This document shows positions 42,145 to 51,154 of a stretch of DNA of 64,000 nucleotides, one piece after another (the first letter of the stretch is position 1; every line of letters begins with the position of its first letter). Both the position numbers and the translations under genes were made by a program. Source of the DNA: Sphingosinicella humi. GTDB lineage: Bacteria > Pseudomonadota > Alphaproteobacteria > Sphingomonadales > Sphingomonadaceae. The stretch is taken from contig NZ_QFFF01000001.1 of the NCBI RefSeq assembly GCF_003129465.1, positions 124,001 to 188,000 of the forward strand, given 5' to 3'. The notes beneath the pieces were generated by a model, which was not told the DNA's origin, ran no database searches, and saw only the letters and a program-made list of their open reading frames with translations.

Positions 42145-42558
42145 ATGGCATTGTCGGCGAAAGAGGCCGCCGCGAGGGCAGGCAAAGGCGATGGCGTGAT
42201 CGGCTGGGCGCTCGATGACGAGCAGCGCAGCGAGCTGCTCCAGCAATTCCCTCCCAAGTTCGCCAGGGTCGTGGCCGATCATGTCACCCTCGCCGCCAAG
42301 GCGAGCCGCCAGGCGGAGCTTCCCGGCGAAACGCTGGGCGAGATCGTCGGCCGGGTCGATGACGGCGAAGGCGTGGAGGCGCTGGTCGTCAGCCTCGGTG
42401 GCACCACGGACCGGCCGGACGGCAGCACCTATCACATCACCTGGTCGCTGGAGAATGGCAGACAGGCGAAGGAAAGCAACGACGTGATCGCCCGTCTCGG
42501 CTGGACTCCGATCGACCTTCCCATGCCGGTAAAGCTCTTCCCGAGGCGCTGGCCATGA
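42145..42558 (+). CDS. 2H-phosphoesterase-like protein (tRNA-ligase CPDase-type), small
   Basis: The 137-residue protein carries two HxT motifs, HVT at residues 46-48 (VVADHVTLAAK) and HIT at 97-99 (TYHITWSLENGRQAKESN). The paired HxT pattern is the signature of 2H phosphoesterases. The string after the second motif recalls the phosphodiesterase domain of fungal and plant tRNA ligases, which opens 2',3'-cyclic phosphates. No ligase or kinase domain is present. It overlaps the next gene by 4 bp. Cellular substrate is unknown, and the family call rests on motifs only. Confidence 0.55.
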   Translation: MALSAKEAAARAGKGDGVIGWALDDEQRSELLQQFPPKFARVVADHVTLAAKASRQAELPGETLGEIVGRVDDGEGVEALVVSLGGTTDRPDGSTYHITWSLENGRQAKESNDVIARLGWTPIDLPMPVKLFPRRWP

Positions 42559-43037
42559 AGCGGCAGCTTTATCTCGACTGCGACGGCGTCCTTGCCGATT
42601 TCGATCGCGGCGCCGAAGCGATCCTCGGCATGAGGCCGAAGGCCTTCCAGCAGCGCTACAATATCGGCCGCATGTGGGCGAAGCTGGCGAGCGCCCCCGA
42701 CTTCTACGGCACCTTGCCGCTGATGCCCGGCGCGGCGGAGCTTTTCGACGCCGTGAAGCATCTGGACCCCGTCATTCTCACCGGGCTACCGCGCGGCAAC
42801 TGGGCAGCGGATCAAAAGGTGCGCTGGGCCGCCGAGCATTTCCCTGGCACCCGCATCATCACCTGCATGGCGGTCAACAAGCGCAACCACTGCATGCCGG
42901 GCGACGTGCTGGTCGACGACACGTTGAAGCACGCGCACCTCTGGGAGGAAGCGGGCGGCATCTTCATCCATCACAAGAGCGTCCAGGAGACGCTGGAGGC
43001 CTTAAGTCGCTTCTTCCCGCTCCACGCGAATGTCTGA
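42555..43037 (+). CDS. HAD-superfamily protein resembling 5'(3')-deoxyribonucleotidase
   Basis: The 160-residue protein has HAD motif I LYLDCDGVLADFDRGAE (D8, D10), PDFYGTLPLMPGAAELFDAV resembling the NT5C type, motif II around VILTGLPRG, and motif III/IV GDVLVDDTLKHAHLW. Such enzymes remove phosphate from nucleotides or nucleic-acid ends. It is translationally coupled to the 2H-like gene, so the two may act on one substrate. Its last 36 bp overlap the convergent SDR gene. Confidence 0.8.
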   Translation: MKRQLYLDCDGVLADFDRGAEAILGMRPKAFQQRYNIGRMWAKLASAPDFYGTLPLMPGAAELFDAVKHLDPVILTGLPRGNWAADQKVRWAAEHFPGTRIITCMAVNKRNHCMPGDVLVDDTLKHAHLWEEAGGIFIHHKSVQETLEALSRFFPLHANV

Positions 43038-44054
43038 AGCGGCGGGCTGACGGCGGCTGCGCCGGCTGAGCAAGAAGGCGCCGATGCCGGCGCCCGCAAC
43101 GCTCGCCACGGCCCAAGTGGTCGCCGGGTGCCGCGCCGCGCGGGAATAGAGGCTCGGGCGGATCGCGCTTCCCTGGTGGTCGCCTCGCACCTTACCTTCG
43201 CCGTGGCCCTGGTGGAGGTTATCGGACGGCGTCGACGGCCGGTCGCCCATCTCGGCGGGCAGCAGGAACTTCTCGCTGAGCCAGTCCATCATCCGCGGGG
43301 CGCGGTGGCTGAGGCTGCTGATGGCGCGGGCCGAACCACCGACGAAAGCATCCCGCACCGGCCGTTCCGCCGCGCGAAGGATGGTCGCCGCCGCTTCGAT
43401 CGGCTCATAGACTGGCGGCGGCAGCTTGGGCTCGCGCCCGGTGAGATCCTTGGCGTGCTGCGGAAGCGGCGTGCCGATGGAGCCGGGCTTGACTAGCGTC
43501 ACGGACACCGGCGCTCCCTCTACCTCCAATTCCATCCGCAACGCGTCGGTGAAGCCCTTCACCGCATGCTTGCTGGCCGCATAGATACCCTGGAGAGGCG
43601 CGGCGCGATCCGATTCCACGCTGCCGATATTGATCAGTGCCCCGCCCCTCTTGCGTAGATGCTCGACCGCAACCTCCGAGCCATAGACGACGCCCCAGAA
43701 GTTGGTCTCGAACAGGCGGCGCATATCCTCCTCGGCGACGTCGCCGATCTTGCCCCAGATCATCACGCCGGCATCGTTCACCCAGGTGTCGAAGCCGCCG
43801 AAGCGCTCGATCGCATGGGCGGCAATCGCCTCCACCTCGTCGCGCTTGCCGACGTCGGCGACGACGAAGCTTGCCTCGCCGCCGGCCTGCTTGATCTCGT
43901 CGACCGCCGTCGAAAGCGCGTCCCGCGTCCGGGCGCTCAGCACCACCTTCGCGCCTTTGACGGCCGCAAGCCGGGCGGTCGCGAGGCCGATGCCGCTGGA
44001 GGCACCGGTGATGACGATCACTTGCTGCGAAAGGGGCTTGAGCTTGGCGGCCAT
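43002..44054 (-). CDS. Short-chain dehydrogenase with a C-terminal membrane anchor
   Basis: The 350-residue protein has an SDR domain with VIVITGASSGIGLATARLA, the NAG-type VNDAGVMIWGKI, the active-site YAASKHAVKGFTDALRME and SVTLVKPGSIGTPL. About 100 residues follow the SDR part, and near the end a hydrophobic stretch TTWAVASVAGAGIGAFLL precedes a basic tail SRRSRRQ. This suggests anchoring to the membrane with the enzyme on the cytoplasmic side. Substrate is unknown. GGAGATAGTC before the ATG at 44054 supports the start. Confidence 0.87.
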   Translation of the reverse strand: MAAKLKPLSQQVIVITGASSGIGLATARLAAVKGAKVVLSARTRDALSTAVDEIKQAGGEASFVVADVGKRDEVEAIAAHAIERFGGFDTWVNDAGVMIWGKIGDVAEEDMRRLFETNFWGVVYGSEVAVEHLRKRGGALINIGSVESDRAAPLQGIYAASKHAVKGFTDALRMELEVEGAPVSVTLVKPGSIGTPLPQHAKDLTGREPKLPPPVYEPIEAAATILRAAERPVRDAFVGGSARAISSLSHRAPRMMDWLSEKFLLPAEMGDRPSTPSDNLHQGHGEGKVRGDHQGSAIRPSLYSRAARHPATTWAVASVAGAGIGAFLLSRRSRRQPAASDIRVEREEAT

Positions 44055-44176
44055 GACTATCTCCATGGGTTGCGTGAACATGCGGTGGGCCAACGCGCCA
44101 ATGCGCCTGCCGTTCACCCCGATGGTCCAGCCGTTGGCGCTTGAGGACGAAGCGCGCGGCGGCTAGGCGCGGGCGC

Positions 44177-45352
44177 ATGAGCTACACCGCCAAGATTCTC
44201 CTTCTCGGCTCCGGCGAACTGGGCAAGGAATTCACCATCTCCGCCAAGCGGCTCGGCTGCCATGTCGTAGCCTGCGACAGCTATGCCGGGGCCCCGGCCA
44301 TGCAGATGGCGGACGAGGCGGAGGTCTTCTCCATGCTCGACGGCGACAAGCTCCGGGCCGCGGTGGCGCGGCACCAGCCGGACTTCGTCGTGCCGGAAAT
44401 CGAGGCCATCCGCACCAAGGTGCTGCAGGAGATCGAGGCGGCGGGCACCACCGTCGTTCCCTCCGCGAGGGCGACGATGATGACCATGAACCGCGACAAT
44501 ATCCGCGAGCTCGCAGCCGACAAGCTGGGTCTCCGCACCTCCAAGTTCCGCTTCGCCGAAAGCCTGGCGGAAGTGGAGGCGGGCGCCGCCCATACCGGCC
44601 TTCCCTGCGTCATCAAGCCGGTCATGTCCTCCTCCGGCAAGGGCCAGAGCACGGTCCGCACCGCCGCCGAGCTGGAGACCGCCTGGGACTATGCCGTTGC
44701 CAATATGCGCGGCGACCGCGCGCGGGTGATCGTCGAGGAGTTCGTCGAGTTCGACTATGAGATCACCCTCCTCACTGTCCGCACGCGCGAAGGCGTGCTC
44801 TTCTGCCCGCCCATCGGGCATCGGCAGGAGCGCGGCGACTATATGGAAAGCTGGCAGCCGACAGGCATGTCCGAAAAGGCGCTGGCCGACGCGAAGGACA
44901 TGGCGCGCAAGGTGGTCGACGACCTCGGCGGCTACGGCATCTTCGGAGTCGAGTTCTTCGTCGCCGGCGAGGATGTGATCTTCTCCGAGCTCTCGCCGCG
45001 GCCGCACGACACGGGGATGGTCACCCTCCTCTCCCAGAATCTCTCCGAGTTCGACCTCCACGTGCGCGCGGTGCTCGGCCTTCCGATTCCGGAGATCACG
45101 CTCCGCCACCCGGCCGGCTGCTCGGCCGTCATTCTCGCCGACCGGGAGTCGGAGCGATTCGGCTTCACCGGCCTTGGCGACGCACTGGCGCTGGGCGGCA
45201 AGGGCGAGGAAGTGGACGTGCGCCTGTTCGGAAAGCCGGTCACCCGCCCCTATCGCCGCATGGGCGTCGCCCTCGCCTCCGGCCGCACCGTCGACGACGC
45301 CCGGCGGCTCGCCGCCGAAGCGGCTGCGAAGGTGAAGATCGTCTACGACTGA
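44177..45352 (+). CDS. purT: Formate-dependent phosphoribosylglycinamide formyltransferase
   Basis: The 391-residue ATP-grasp enzyme formylates GAR in purine synthesis using formate and ATP. Evidence includes LLLGSGELGKEFTISAKRLG, the ATP-grasp region VIKPVMSSSGKGQSTVRTAA, IVEEFVEFDYEITLLTVRT, FSELSPRPHDTGMVTLLSQN and LFGKPVTRPYRRMGVALA. Length matches PurT. The ATG at 44177 is where homology begins. It stands alone between SDR and an amidohydrolase. Confidence 0.95.
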   Translation: MSYTAKILLLGSGELGKEFTISAKRLGCHVVACDSYAGAPAMQMADEAEVFSMLDGDKLRAAVARHQPDFVVPEIEAIRTKVLQEIEAAGTTVVPSARATMMTMNRDNIRELAADKLGLRTSKFRFAESLAEVEAGAAHTGLPCVIKPVMSSSGKGQSTVRTAAELETAWDYAVANMRGDRARVIVEEFVEFDYEITLLTVRTREGVLFCPPIGHRQERGDYMESWQPTGMSEKALADAKDMARKVVDDLGGYGIFGVEFFVAGEDVIFSELSPRPHDTGMVTLLSQNLSEFDLHVRAVLGLPIPEITLRHPAGCSAVILADRESERFGFTGLGDALALGGKGEEVDVRLFGKPVTRPYRRMGVALASGRTVDDARRLAAEAAAKVKIVYD

Positions 45353-45408
45353 TTGCGCTCCCGTCACAGGCGGCTAAGCTCGCCTGAAAAGACAACAGGG
45401 GAGTGCCG

Positions 45409-47097
45409 ATGTTCCGTAAGCTTCATGCCGCGCTGGCCGGCGCCCTGCTGGCACTCGGCGCACCCGCCGTCGCCCAGCAGTATGACATCCTCATCGAGGA
45501 CGGCACCGTCTATGACGGCCAGGGCGGCAAGCCGTTCGTGGCGGACGTCGCCATCGAGGGCGACCGCATCGCCGCCATCGGCAACCTGGACGGGGCGACC
45601 GCTACGCGCGTGATCGACGCCGAGGGCCTCGCCGTCTCGCCGGGATTCATCAACATGCTGAGCTGGGCCACCCAGTCGCTGATCGAGGACGGCCGCTCGC
45701 AAAGCGATATCCGCCAGGGCGTGACCCTGGAGGTGTTCGGCGAAGGCTGGTCGATGGGCCCGCTTACGCCCGCGATGAAGGCGCAGATGGAGAAAGAGCA
45801 GGGCGACATCAAGTTCGACGTGACCTGGACAACGCTCGGCGACTATCTGGAATTCCTGGAGAAAAAGGGCGTCTCCACCAACGTCGCCTCCTTCGTCGGC
45901 GCGACGACCCTGCGAGTCCACGAGGTAGGCCGCGACAACACCAAGGCAACGCCGGAGCAGATTGCCGGCATGCAGGAGCTGGTTCGCCAGGCGATGCGCG
46001 AAGGGGCGCTCGGCGTCGGCTCCTCCCTCATCTACGCCCCTGCCAATTTCGCCGACACGGACGAGCTGGTCGCGCTCACCGCCGCCGCGCACGAATTCGG
46101 GGGCACCTATATCTCCCACCTCAGAAGCGAGGCCACGCGCTACGAGGAAGCCATCGACGAAATCCTCGAGATCGGCCGCCGCACCGGCGCGCCCGTCCAG
46201 ATCTATCATATGAAGCCGGCGGGGCGGGAGAATTGGGACAAGTCGATCCCCATGCTGAACAAGCTCACCGCCGCCCGGGAAAGCGGCATCGACGTCACCG
46301 CCAACATCTACCCCTATACGGCGGGCTCTACGGGGCTCTACGCGACCATGCCGCTATGGGTGCAGGAGGGCGGCCATGACGCCTGGGTGGCGCGGCTCAA
46401 GGACCCCGAGATCCGCGCGCGAGTGATTGCCGAGATGCGGGCGCCGGCGGTCGGCTGGGAAAACCTCATGCACGATGCCGGTGGGCCGGAAAATGTGTTG
46501 CTGGTCGGCTTCGACACCGACAAGCTGAAGCCGCTCACCGGCAAGACCTTGGCGGAGGTCGCGAAGATGCGCGGCACCAGCCCGGAGGACACGATCATCG
46601 ACCTCGTCATCGAGGACGACAGCCGGGTCGACGCCATTTATTTCCACATGGACGAGGCCAATGTCCGCCGCAACATCGCCTGGCCCTGGACGATTGTCGG
46701 CTCGGACGCCGGCAGCGTCTCGGCCGAGGGCGTGTTCCTCGAAAGCAACCCGCACCCCCGCGCCTACGGCAGCTTCGCCCGCTTCCTCGGCAAATATGTG
46801 CGCGAGGAGAAGGTGATCCCGCTCGAAGAAGCCATCCACCGCCTCACCGGCATGCCCGCCACCCAGCTCAAGCTCCACGGCCGCGGGCGCCTTGCCGAGG
46901 GCTATTTCGCCGACGTGGTGGTGTTCGATCCGGACACGATCATCGACAAGGCCACCTACGACAAGCCGCACCAATATGCCGTCGGCGTCCAGCACGTCCT
47001 GGTCAACGGCACGCCCGTGATCGCAGGCGGCGAGCACACCGGCGCCACCCCCGGCCGCGTCGTCCGCGGCCCCGGCTGGGTGGGTTGGAAGGAGTGA
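45409..47097 (+). CDS. Secreted N-acyl-D-amino-acid deacylase-like amidohydrolase
   Basis: The 562-residue protein has a signal peptide (ALAGALLALGAPAVAQQ) and the D-aminoacylase plan: YDILIEDGTVYDGQGGKP, then the barrel with SHLRSEATRYEEA, YHMKPAGRENWDK, VGSDAGSVSAEG, and a late DVVVFDPDTI. The usual HxH after the first strand is replaced by FINMLSWA, and the Cys ligand region reads EVFGEGWSMGP instead of the NCGFSP type. One metal site may therefore be missing or rebuilt. The start at 45409 has AGGGGAG at good spacing. Confidence 0.82.
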   Translation: MFRKLHAALAGALLALGAPAVAQQYDILIEDGTVYDGQGGKPFVADVAIEGDRIAAIGNLDGATATRVIDAEGLAVSPGFINMLSWATQSLIEDGRSQSDIRQGVTLEVFGEGWSMGPLTPAMKAQMEKEQGDIKFDVTWTTLGDYLEFLEKKGVSTNVASFVGATTLRVHEVGRDNTKATPEQIAGMQELVRQAMREGALGVGSSLIYAPANFADTDELVALTAAAHEFGGTYISHLRSEATRYEEAIDEILEIGRRTGAPVQIYHMKPAGRENWDKSIPMLNKLTAARESGIDVTANIYPYTAGSTGLYATMPLWVQEGGHDAWVARLKDPEIRARVIAEMRAPAVGWENLMHDAGGPENVLLVGFDTDKLKPLTGKTLAEVAKMRGTSPEDTIIDLVIEDDSRVDAIYFHMDEANVRRNIAWPWTIVGSDAGSVSAEGVFLESNPHPRAYGSFARFLGKYVREEKVIPLEEAIHRLTGMPATQLKLHGRGRLAEGYFADVVVFDPDTIIDKATYDKPHQYAVGVQHVLVNGTPVIAGGEHTGATPGRVVRGPGWVGWKE

Positions 47098-47182
47098 TCG
47101 ACTTGTTGTCGGGAGCATTGATTATCGCCGGACATCAGCTCCTTTCCGCACCGGCGACTGCGGCGTGATATAAGCTAAGCAT

Positions 47183-47298
47183 CGTCATCCCGGCGAAAGC
47201 CGGGACCCAAGAACATCAGCTCTATCGAAAGCGCGACGACGTCCGCGCGTCATTGGAAAGGGCGGTGTTCTTGGGTCCCGGCTTTCGCCGGGATGACG
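47183..47298. repeat. Palindromic repeat, family B
   Basis: It starts CGTCATCCCGGCGAAAGCCG and ends CGGCTTTCGCCGGGATGACG, with GACCCAAGAACA and TGTTCTTGGGTC inside. It fills part of the 248-bp gap between convergent amidohydrolase and thiG; the rest of that gap shows no gene. Confidence 0.9.
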
Positions 47299-47345
47299 TG
47301 AGCGCCCCGGAGTGGGGTGTGAATTCCCGGCGGCTCTCGAGTGCT

Positions 47346-48170
47346 CTAAATAAGCCCCGCGAGCGGGCTCGACGGATCGGCATAGCGGCGTTTGCCCATG
47401 CGGCCGGCGCGATAGGCGAGGCGCCCCGCCTCTACCGCCGCCTTCATCGCCCGCGCCATCAGGATCGGGTCCTTGGCCTCGGCGATGGCGGTGTTCATGA
47501 GGACGCCGTCGCAGCCAAGCTCCATCGCTACCGCCGCATCAGACGCCGTGCCGACGCCGGCGTCGACCAGCACCGGCACCCGGGCATTCTCCACCATGAT
47601 CCGGATCATCACTTCATTCTGAAGGCCAAGTCCCGATCCGATCGGCGCGCCCAATGGCATGATCGCGACCGCGCCCGCATCCTCCAGCTTCTTCGCGGCG
47701 ATGGGATCGTCCGCGCAGTAAACCATGGGCTGGAAGCCCTCCTTGGCGAGGATCTCGGTCGCCCGCAGCGTCTCGATCATATCCGGGTAGAGCGTCTTCG
47801 CTTCGCCCAGCACCTCCAGCTTGACCAGCGCCCACCCGCCGGCCTCGCGCGCAAGGCGCAGCGTGCGGATCGCTTCCTCGGCGGTGAAGCAGCCGGCGGT
47901 ATTGGGCAGATAGGTGATCTTCCTCGGGTCGATGAAGTCGGTCAGCATCGGCTGCTTCGGATCGGCGATGTTCACCCGCCGCACGGCGACCGTGACGATC
48001 TCCGCGCCCGAGGCCTCGACCGCCGCCGCGTTCTGCTCGAAGCTCTTATACTTGCCCGTGCCGACGATCAGCCGCGATTTGAAGGTGCGGCCGGCGACCG
48101 ACCAGCTGTCATCGTCCTTGGGGGCGGTTGCGGCCTTCTCGAGAACCGCGTCCATGCTCATATTCGTCAT
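47346..48170 (-). CDS. thiG: Thiazole synthase
   Basis: The 274-residue TIM-barrel enzyme forms the thiazole phosphate of thiamin from deoxyxylulose phosphate, dehydroglycine and ThiS thiocarboxylate. Motifs are [15 protein letters not shown], the Schiff-base Lys region [17 protein letters not shown], and late [20 protein letters not shown] plus [16 protein letters not shown]. The start is taken at 48170, though the nearby ATG at 48161 is possible. No ThiS, ThiO or ThiE gene and no TPP-riboswitch-like leader are visible beside it. Confidence 0.94.
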   Translation of the reverse strand: MTNMSMDAVLEKAATAPKDDDSWSVAGRTFKSRLIVGTGKYKSFEQNAAAVEASGAEIVTVAVRRVNIADPKQPMLTDFIDPRKITYLPNTAGCFTAEEAIRTLRLAREAGGWALVKLEVLGEAKTLYPDMIETLRATEILAKEGFQPMVYCADDPIAAKKLEDAGAVAIMPLGAPIGSGLGLQNEVMIRIMVENARVPVLVDAGVGTASDAAVAMELGCDGVLMNTAIAEAKDPILMARAMKAAVEAGRLAYRAGRMGKRRYADPSSPLAGLI

Positions 48171-48208
48171 GGCCGCGCCTATAGCGCTCTTCACGCCCCC
48201 GCGAAACC

Positions 48209-48724
48209 TCAGGGACAGCGCGATCGCGTCATCGTCGCCCCCTCGCCGGCAACGGTGAGTGTGTCGCCGTCCGGCGAAAGGCTGAGCCGGCTCTGATTGG
48301 TCCAGATCTGGCCTTCGCCGCTATAGTCGGCAGTCACCTCGATCACGCGATCGCTCACCACCGCGACCTGGCGCACTTTGGCGATGCTTTCGTAGAAGCG
48401 CAGCGCGTCGGCGCCGATCCTCAGCCGCGTTACGCTGTCGCCGCTGCCGCAGGCGGACGGCTCCTCAGTCCATTCGCCGTGGAAGCCGGTGGGTATGACT
48501 CCCGCGACCTCATTGCCCGGGCCGACGCTATTCTCGTTCGGAAGCGACGGCGGAGGCGGAACATCCGCCACTGCCTCGTTCGATATATTGAAGGTGGCGC
48601 CATCTTCCTCGACCGGCATTCCGGGATCGACGACCTGGATCTCATTCTCCGCTGGTTCCTGACCCGAGCAGGCGGGGAGCGACAGGGCCGCAACCAGCGG
48701 CGCGGCAAGAATCGGGCAGCGCAA
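48209..48724 (-). CDS. Predicted lipoprotein, TTG start
   Basis: The 171-residue protein starts at a TTG after GGAGAGGTCGA, which I accept since no ATG or GTG gives a better N-terminus. The signal peptide ends in lipobox LPAC (Cys near residue 19). A low-complexity linker with [11 protein letters not shown] follows, then a globular part [16 protein letters not shown] to the end (MTRSRCP). It probably sits in the outer membrane or periplasm. Function is unknown. Confidence 0.7.
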   Translation of the reverse strand: MRCPILAAPLVAALSLPACSGQEPAENEIQVVDPGMPVEEDGATFNISNEAVADVPPPPSLPNENSVGPGNEVAGVIPTGFHGEWTEEPSACGSGDSVTRLRIGADALRFYESIAKVRQVAVVSDRVIEVTADYSGEGQIWTNQSRLSLSPDGDTLTVAGEGATMTRSRCP

Positions 48725-48785
48725 TCGACCTCTCCAAGGAACATAAGCCGGGGCGTAACGAACGCAGGCTGCCGGCTTTTGATCC

Positions 48786-49583
48786 TCAGCGGAGGCGGTC
48801 GATCACGGCCTGCGCGGCAGCCGGGGCCCTCACCTTCGCGCCGTTGATCATGAACATGAAGACCTCGCGCGCCTTCTTCGGCGGTATCTCGGCAGCGGCA
48901 TAAGCAAGCCCCGGCGGCGCTTCGCCCCCAGCCCAGGCTTTGGCGAGTGCGGTCCAGCGATCGAGCTCCCCGGCGTCATAGCCGGCCGGCTCCTCCTCCC
49001 GCGCCTGCTGAAGGCGGGCATAGACGAAGTCCGCCGTCACATCGGCGATCTGAGGATAGCTTCCCGAATCGGCGAAGACGATTGCCGCGCCGGCTTCGCG
49101 GGCGAGCGCGACGAAGCGCGGATCGCGGAAGCTCTCGTGGCGCACCTCCAGCGCGTGGCGGAGGGCAACGCCGTCCTGCTCCGCCGGCAGCAGCTTCAGG
49201 AAGGCGCCGAAATCGTCCGGATCGAACCTCTTGGTGCCGGCGAACTGCCACAGGATCGGACCGAGCTTGTCGCCCAACTCGGTTATGCCCTGCGAGCAGA
49301 AGCGCGCGATCGACTCCGCTCCTTCCGCCAGCACCTTGCGATTGGTGCAGAAGCGCGACGCCTTGACGGTGAAGATGAAACCCGGCGGCGCCGCCTTGCC
49401 CCAGCGTTCGAAGCTCGCCGGCTTCTGGCTGCCATAATAGGTCGCGTTGATCTCGATCGCGGTCACATGGTTGACCGCATATTCGAGCTCGCGCGCCTTC
49501 GGCAGATCGGCCGGATAGAAGACGCCCCGCCACGGCTCGTAAGTCCAGCCGCCGATCCCGACCCGGATGGCGCCGCCGCTCAC
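48786..49583 (-). CDS. DUF72 family TIM-barrel protein
   Basis: The 265-residue protein matches DUF72/YecE proteins of unknown role: IRVGIGGWTYEPWRGVFYP, YAVNHVTAIEINATYYGSQK, PPGFIFTVKASRF, LGPILWQFAGTKRFDPDDF, and late FMFMINGAKVRAPAAAQ. The start is a GTG at 49583. It is a monocistronic-looking gene that faces the small Fur-box gene. Confidence 0.88.
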   Translation of the reverse strand: MSGGAIRVGIGGWTYEPWRGVFYPADLPKARELEYAVNHVTAIEINATYYGSQKPASFERWGKAAPPGFIFTVKASRFCTNRKVLAEGAESIARFCSQGITELGDKLGPILWQFAGTKRFDPDDFGAFLKLLPAEQDGVALRHALEVRHESFRDPRFVALAREAGAAIVFADSGSYPQIADVTADFVYARLQQAREEEPAGYDAGELDRWTALAKAWAGGEAPPGLAYAAAEIPPKKAREVFMFMINGAKVRAPAAAQAVIDRLR

Positions 49584-49698
49584 AAACTGGCGCCCCAGTA
49601 GCAGCTTACCTTGATCGGCATCCTCGATTCTCCTTTGGTCAGGCCGCGTCGCCAGACTCCAAGGCTGCCTCTCGCATCAAGTCAATTCATCAATCTGC

Positions 49699-49724
49699 TT
49701 GCTAATGCGAGTTAGTCGCAATAA
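49699..49724. promoter_or_regulatory. Fur-like palindrome
   Basis: TTGCTAATGCGAGTTAGTCG followed by CAATAA holds the inverted arms TGCGA (49706-49710) and TCGCA (49716-49720) with a 5-bp centre, in AT-richer flanks. This resembles alphaproteobacterial Fur boxes. It ends about 24 bp before the start of the 142-residue protein. Confidence 0.4.
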
Positions 49725-49747
49725 TGAGTCCTGCATTGGAGAGCGGC

Positions 49748-50176
49748 ATGACCTTCGACATCGACCTGTTGGCACGAACCCCCGACCTGCGCGACATGGA
49801 GACTAGCGGCGCTCGGCTCGTCATGACCTTGCGGCTGTGGGTGGTGATGAACAAGCTTGGCCGCTGTCCGCTCCAGGCTATGGCCGAGAAGCTCGGATCG
49901 CGTCGCGCCGCCGCGCATCTCCATCTGATGCTTGAGGAAGTGGGCGCCGCCTGGCCCGAGCCATTCTGCGTCAGCCCGCCCTGCTGCCCGCGCCTCAGCC
50001 ACGACGAAGCCCTGGTCCTCGACATGGTCCGCGCCGCCGGCCGCGAGGACCGGCCCGGCTTCGACCGGCTGCTCAGCGACCTGCTGCCGGCCGATGCGCG
50101 CGAGCCGCTCTTTGCGTCCGCCGGGCTGGTCGCGGCCACCATGCGCGAGGCGCGGCCGCCCTTCCCATCCGCCTGA
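49748..50176 (+). CDS. Hypothetical protein, 142 residues, Cys-rich centre
   Basis: The protein has no signal peptide or membrane segment. It is mostly helical with RLWVVMNKLGRCPLQAMAEK near residues 28-47 and the Cys motif CVSPPCCPRLSHDE near 75-88. Then come conserved-looking DRPGFDRLLSDLL and AREPLFASAGLVAATMREA. GGAGAGCGGC directly precedes the ATG at 49748. A Fur-like palindrome lies upstream, so an iron-related role is possible but not shown. Confidence 0.7.
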   Translation: MTFDIDLLARTPDLRDMETSGARLVMTLRLWVVMNKLGRCPLQAMAEKLGSRRAAAHLHLMLEEVGAAWPEPFCVSPPCCPRLSHDEALVLDMVRAAGREDRPGFDRLLSDLLPADAREPLFASAGLVAATMREARPPFPSA

Positions 50177-50193
50177 ACTTAGGAGCGACCCAC

Positions 50194-50331
50194 TCAGATC
50201 GGCAGGAACAGCCCGAGTATCGCCAGCGCGATCGACATGCAGGCGATGATCAGCGCGACCCGCGACACCACGCTGGCGCGCTCCGCCGCCTCGCGGGCGG
50301 CCTTGAACGCTTCCACTTCTTTCGAATCCAT
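50194..50331 (-). CDS. Small single-span membrane protein, 45 residues
   Basis: The peptide [20 protein letters not shown] is a charged helix, then [20 protein letters not shown] forms one membrane span. GGAGCAGGC precedes the ATG at 50331. An upstream in-frame ATG (50403) gives a low-complexity N-terminus and is less likely. Function is unknown. It is convergent with the 142-residue gene and its start is 92 bp from ung. Confidence 0.55.
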   Translation of the reverse strand: MDSKEVEAFKAAREAAERASVVSRVALIIACMSIALAILGLFLPI

Positions 50332-50422
50332 GCCTGCTCCTTCCGGCCGTGCGACAGCCGGCCCGCCCCCGCCGGTTGACGAGGACGCATCCCTTTCGCA
50401 CACCGCCGACGGGCACGGGAAG

Positions 50423-51151
50423 ATGGGGTCGATTTTGGCCGCGGATGTAAAGCTGCATGAAAGCTGGCGGGCACCTCTCGCGGCGGAGTTCCAGAGCCCT
50501 TACATGGCGGCGCTGAAGCGCTTCCTGCTGGAGGAGCGGGCCAACGGCAAGCGCATCTTTCCCAAGGGCAGCGAGTGGTTCCGCGCACTCGACCTGACGC
50601 CGCTCGACAGAGTGCGGGTCGTGATCCTGGGCCAGGATCCCTATCACGGACCCGACCAGGCGCACGGCCTCTGCTTCAGCGTCAAGCCCGGCGTCCGTCC
50701 GCCACCGAGCCTGGTGAACATCTTCAAGGAACTGCGCGAGGATCTCGGCATCGCCCCGCCCCGCCACGGCTTCCTCGAATCCTGGGCCCGGCAGGGCGTG
50801 CTCCTCCTCAACAGCGTGCTGACCGTCGAGATGAGCCGCGCCGCGTCGCATCAGGGCAAGGGCTGGGAGCGCTTCACCGACGCCGTTATCCGGCAGATCA
50901 GCGACCGCCCGGAACCGGTCGTCTTCATGCTGTGGGGAAACTATGCGCAGAAAAAGGCCAGCTTCGTCGACAGCGTCGAGCGCGGCGGCCGCCACCTGGT
51001 GCTGAGGGCGCCCCACCCTTCGCCGCTTTCGGCCCATAACGGCTTCTTCGGCTGCCGGCACTTCTCGAAGGCCAACATCTTCCTCGAGAGCCGGGGTCTG
51101 GAGGCCATAGATTGGACGCTGCCGGCCGAGGTGGCGGTTCAGCCGCTCTGA
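50423..51151 (+). CDS. ung: Uracil-DNA glycosylase
   Basis: The 242-residue family-1 enzyme removes uracil from DNA. The water-activating loop is [20 protein letters not shown] (residues about 70-89), and the minor-groove loop is [40 protein letters not shown] and [12 protein letters not shown] are also typical. The start at 50423 ([15 protein letters not shown]) matches usual Ung length; upstream in-frame ATGs would add about 60 unrelated residues. Its end is 3 bp from convergent queA. Confidence 0.95.
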   Translation: MGSILAADVKLHESWRAPLAAEFQSPYMAALKRFLLEERANGKRIFPKGSEWFRALDLTPLDRVRVVILGQDPYHGPDQAHGLCFSVKPGVRPPPSLVNIFKELREDLGIAPPRHGFLESWARQGVLLLNSVLTVEMSRAASHQGKGWERFTDAVIRQISDRPEPVVFMLWGNYAQKKASFVDSVERGGRHLVLRAPHPSPLSAHNGFFGCRHFSKANIFLESRGLEAIDWTLPAEVAVQPL

Positions 51152-51154
51152 CGT

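Noticed and set aside
23094-47298. Repeats considered as a CRISPR array
   Set aside because: The copies are single, far apart, palindromic and between genes; there is no regular repeat-spacer series and no cas gene.
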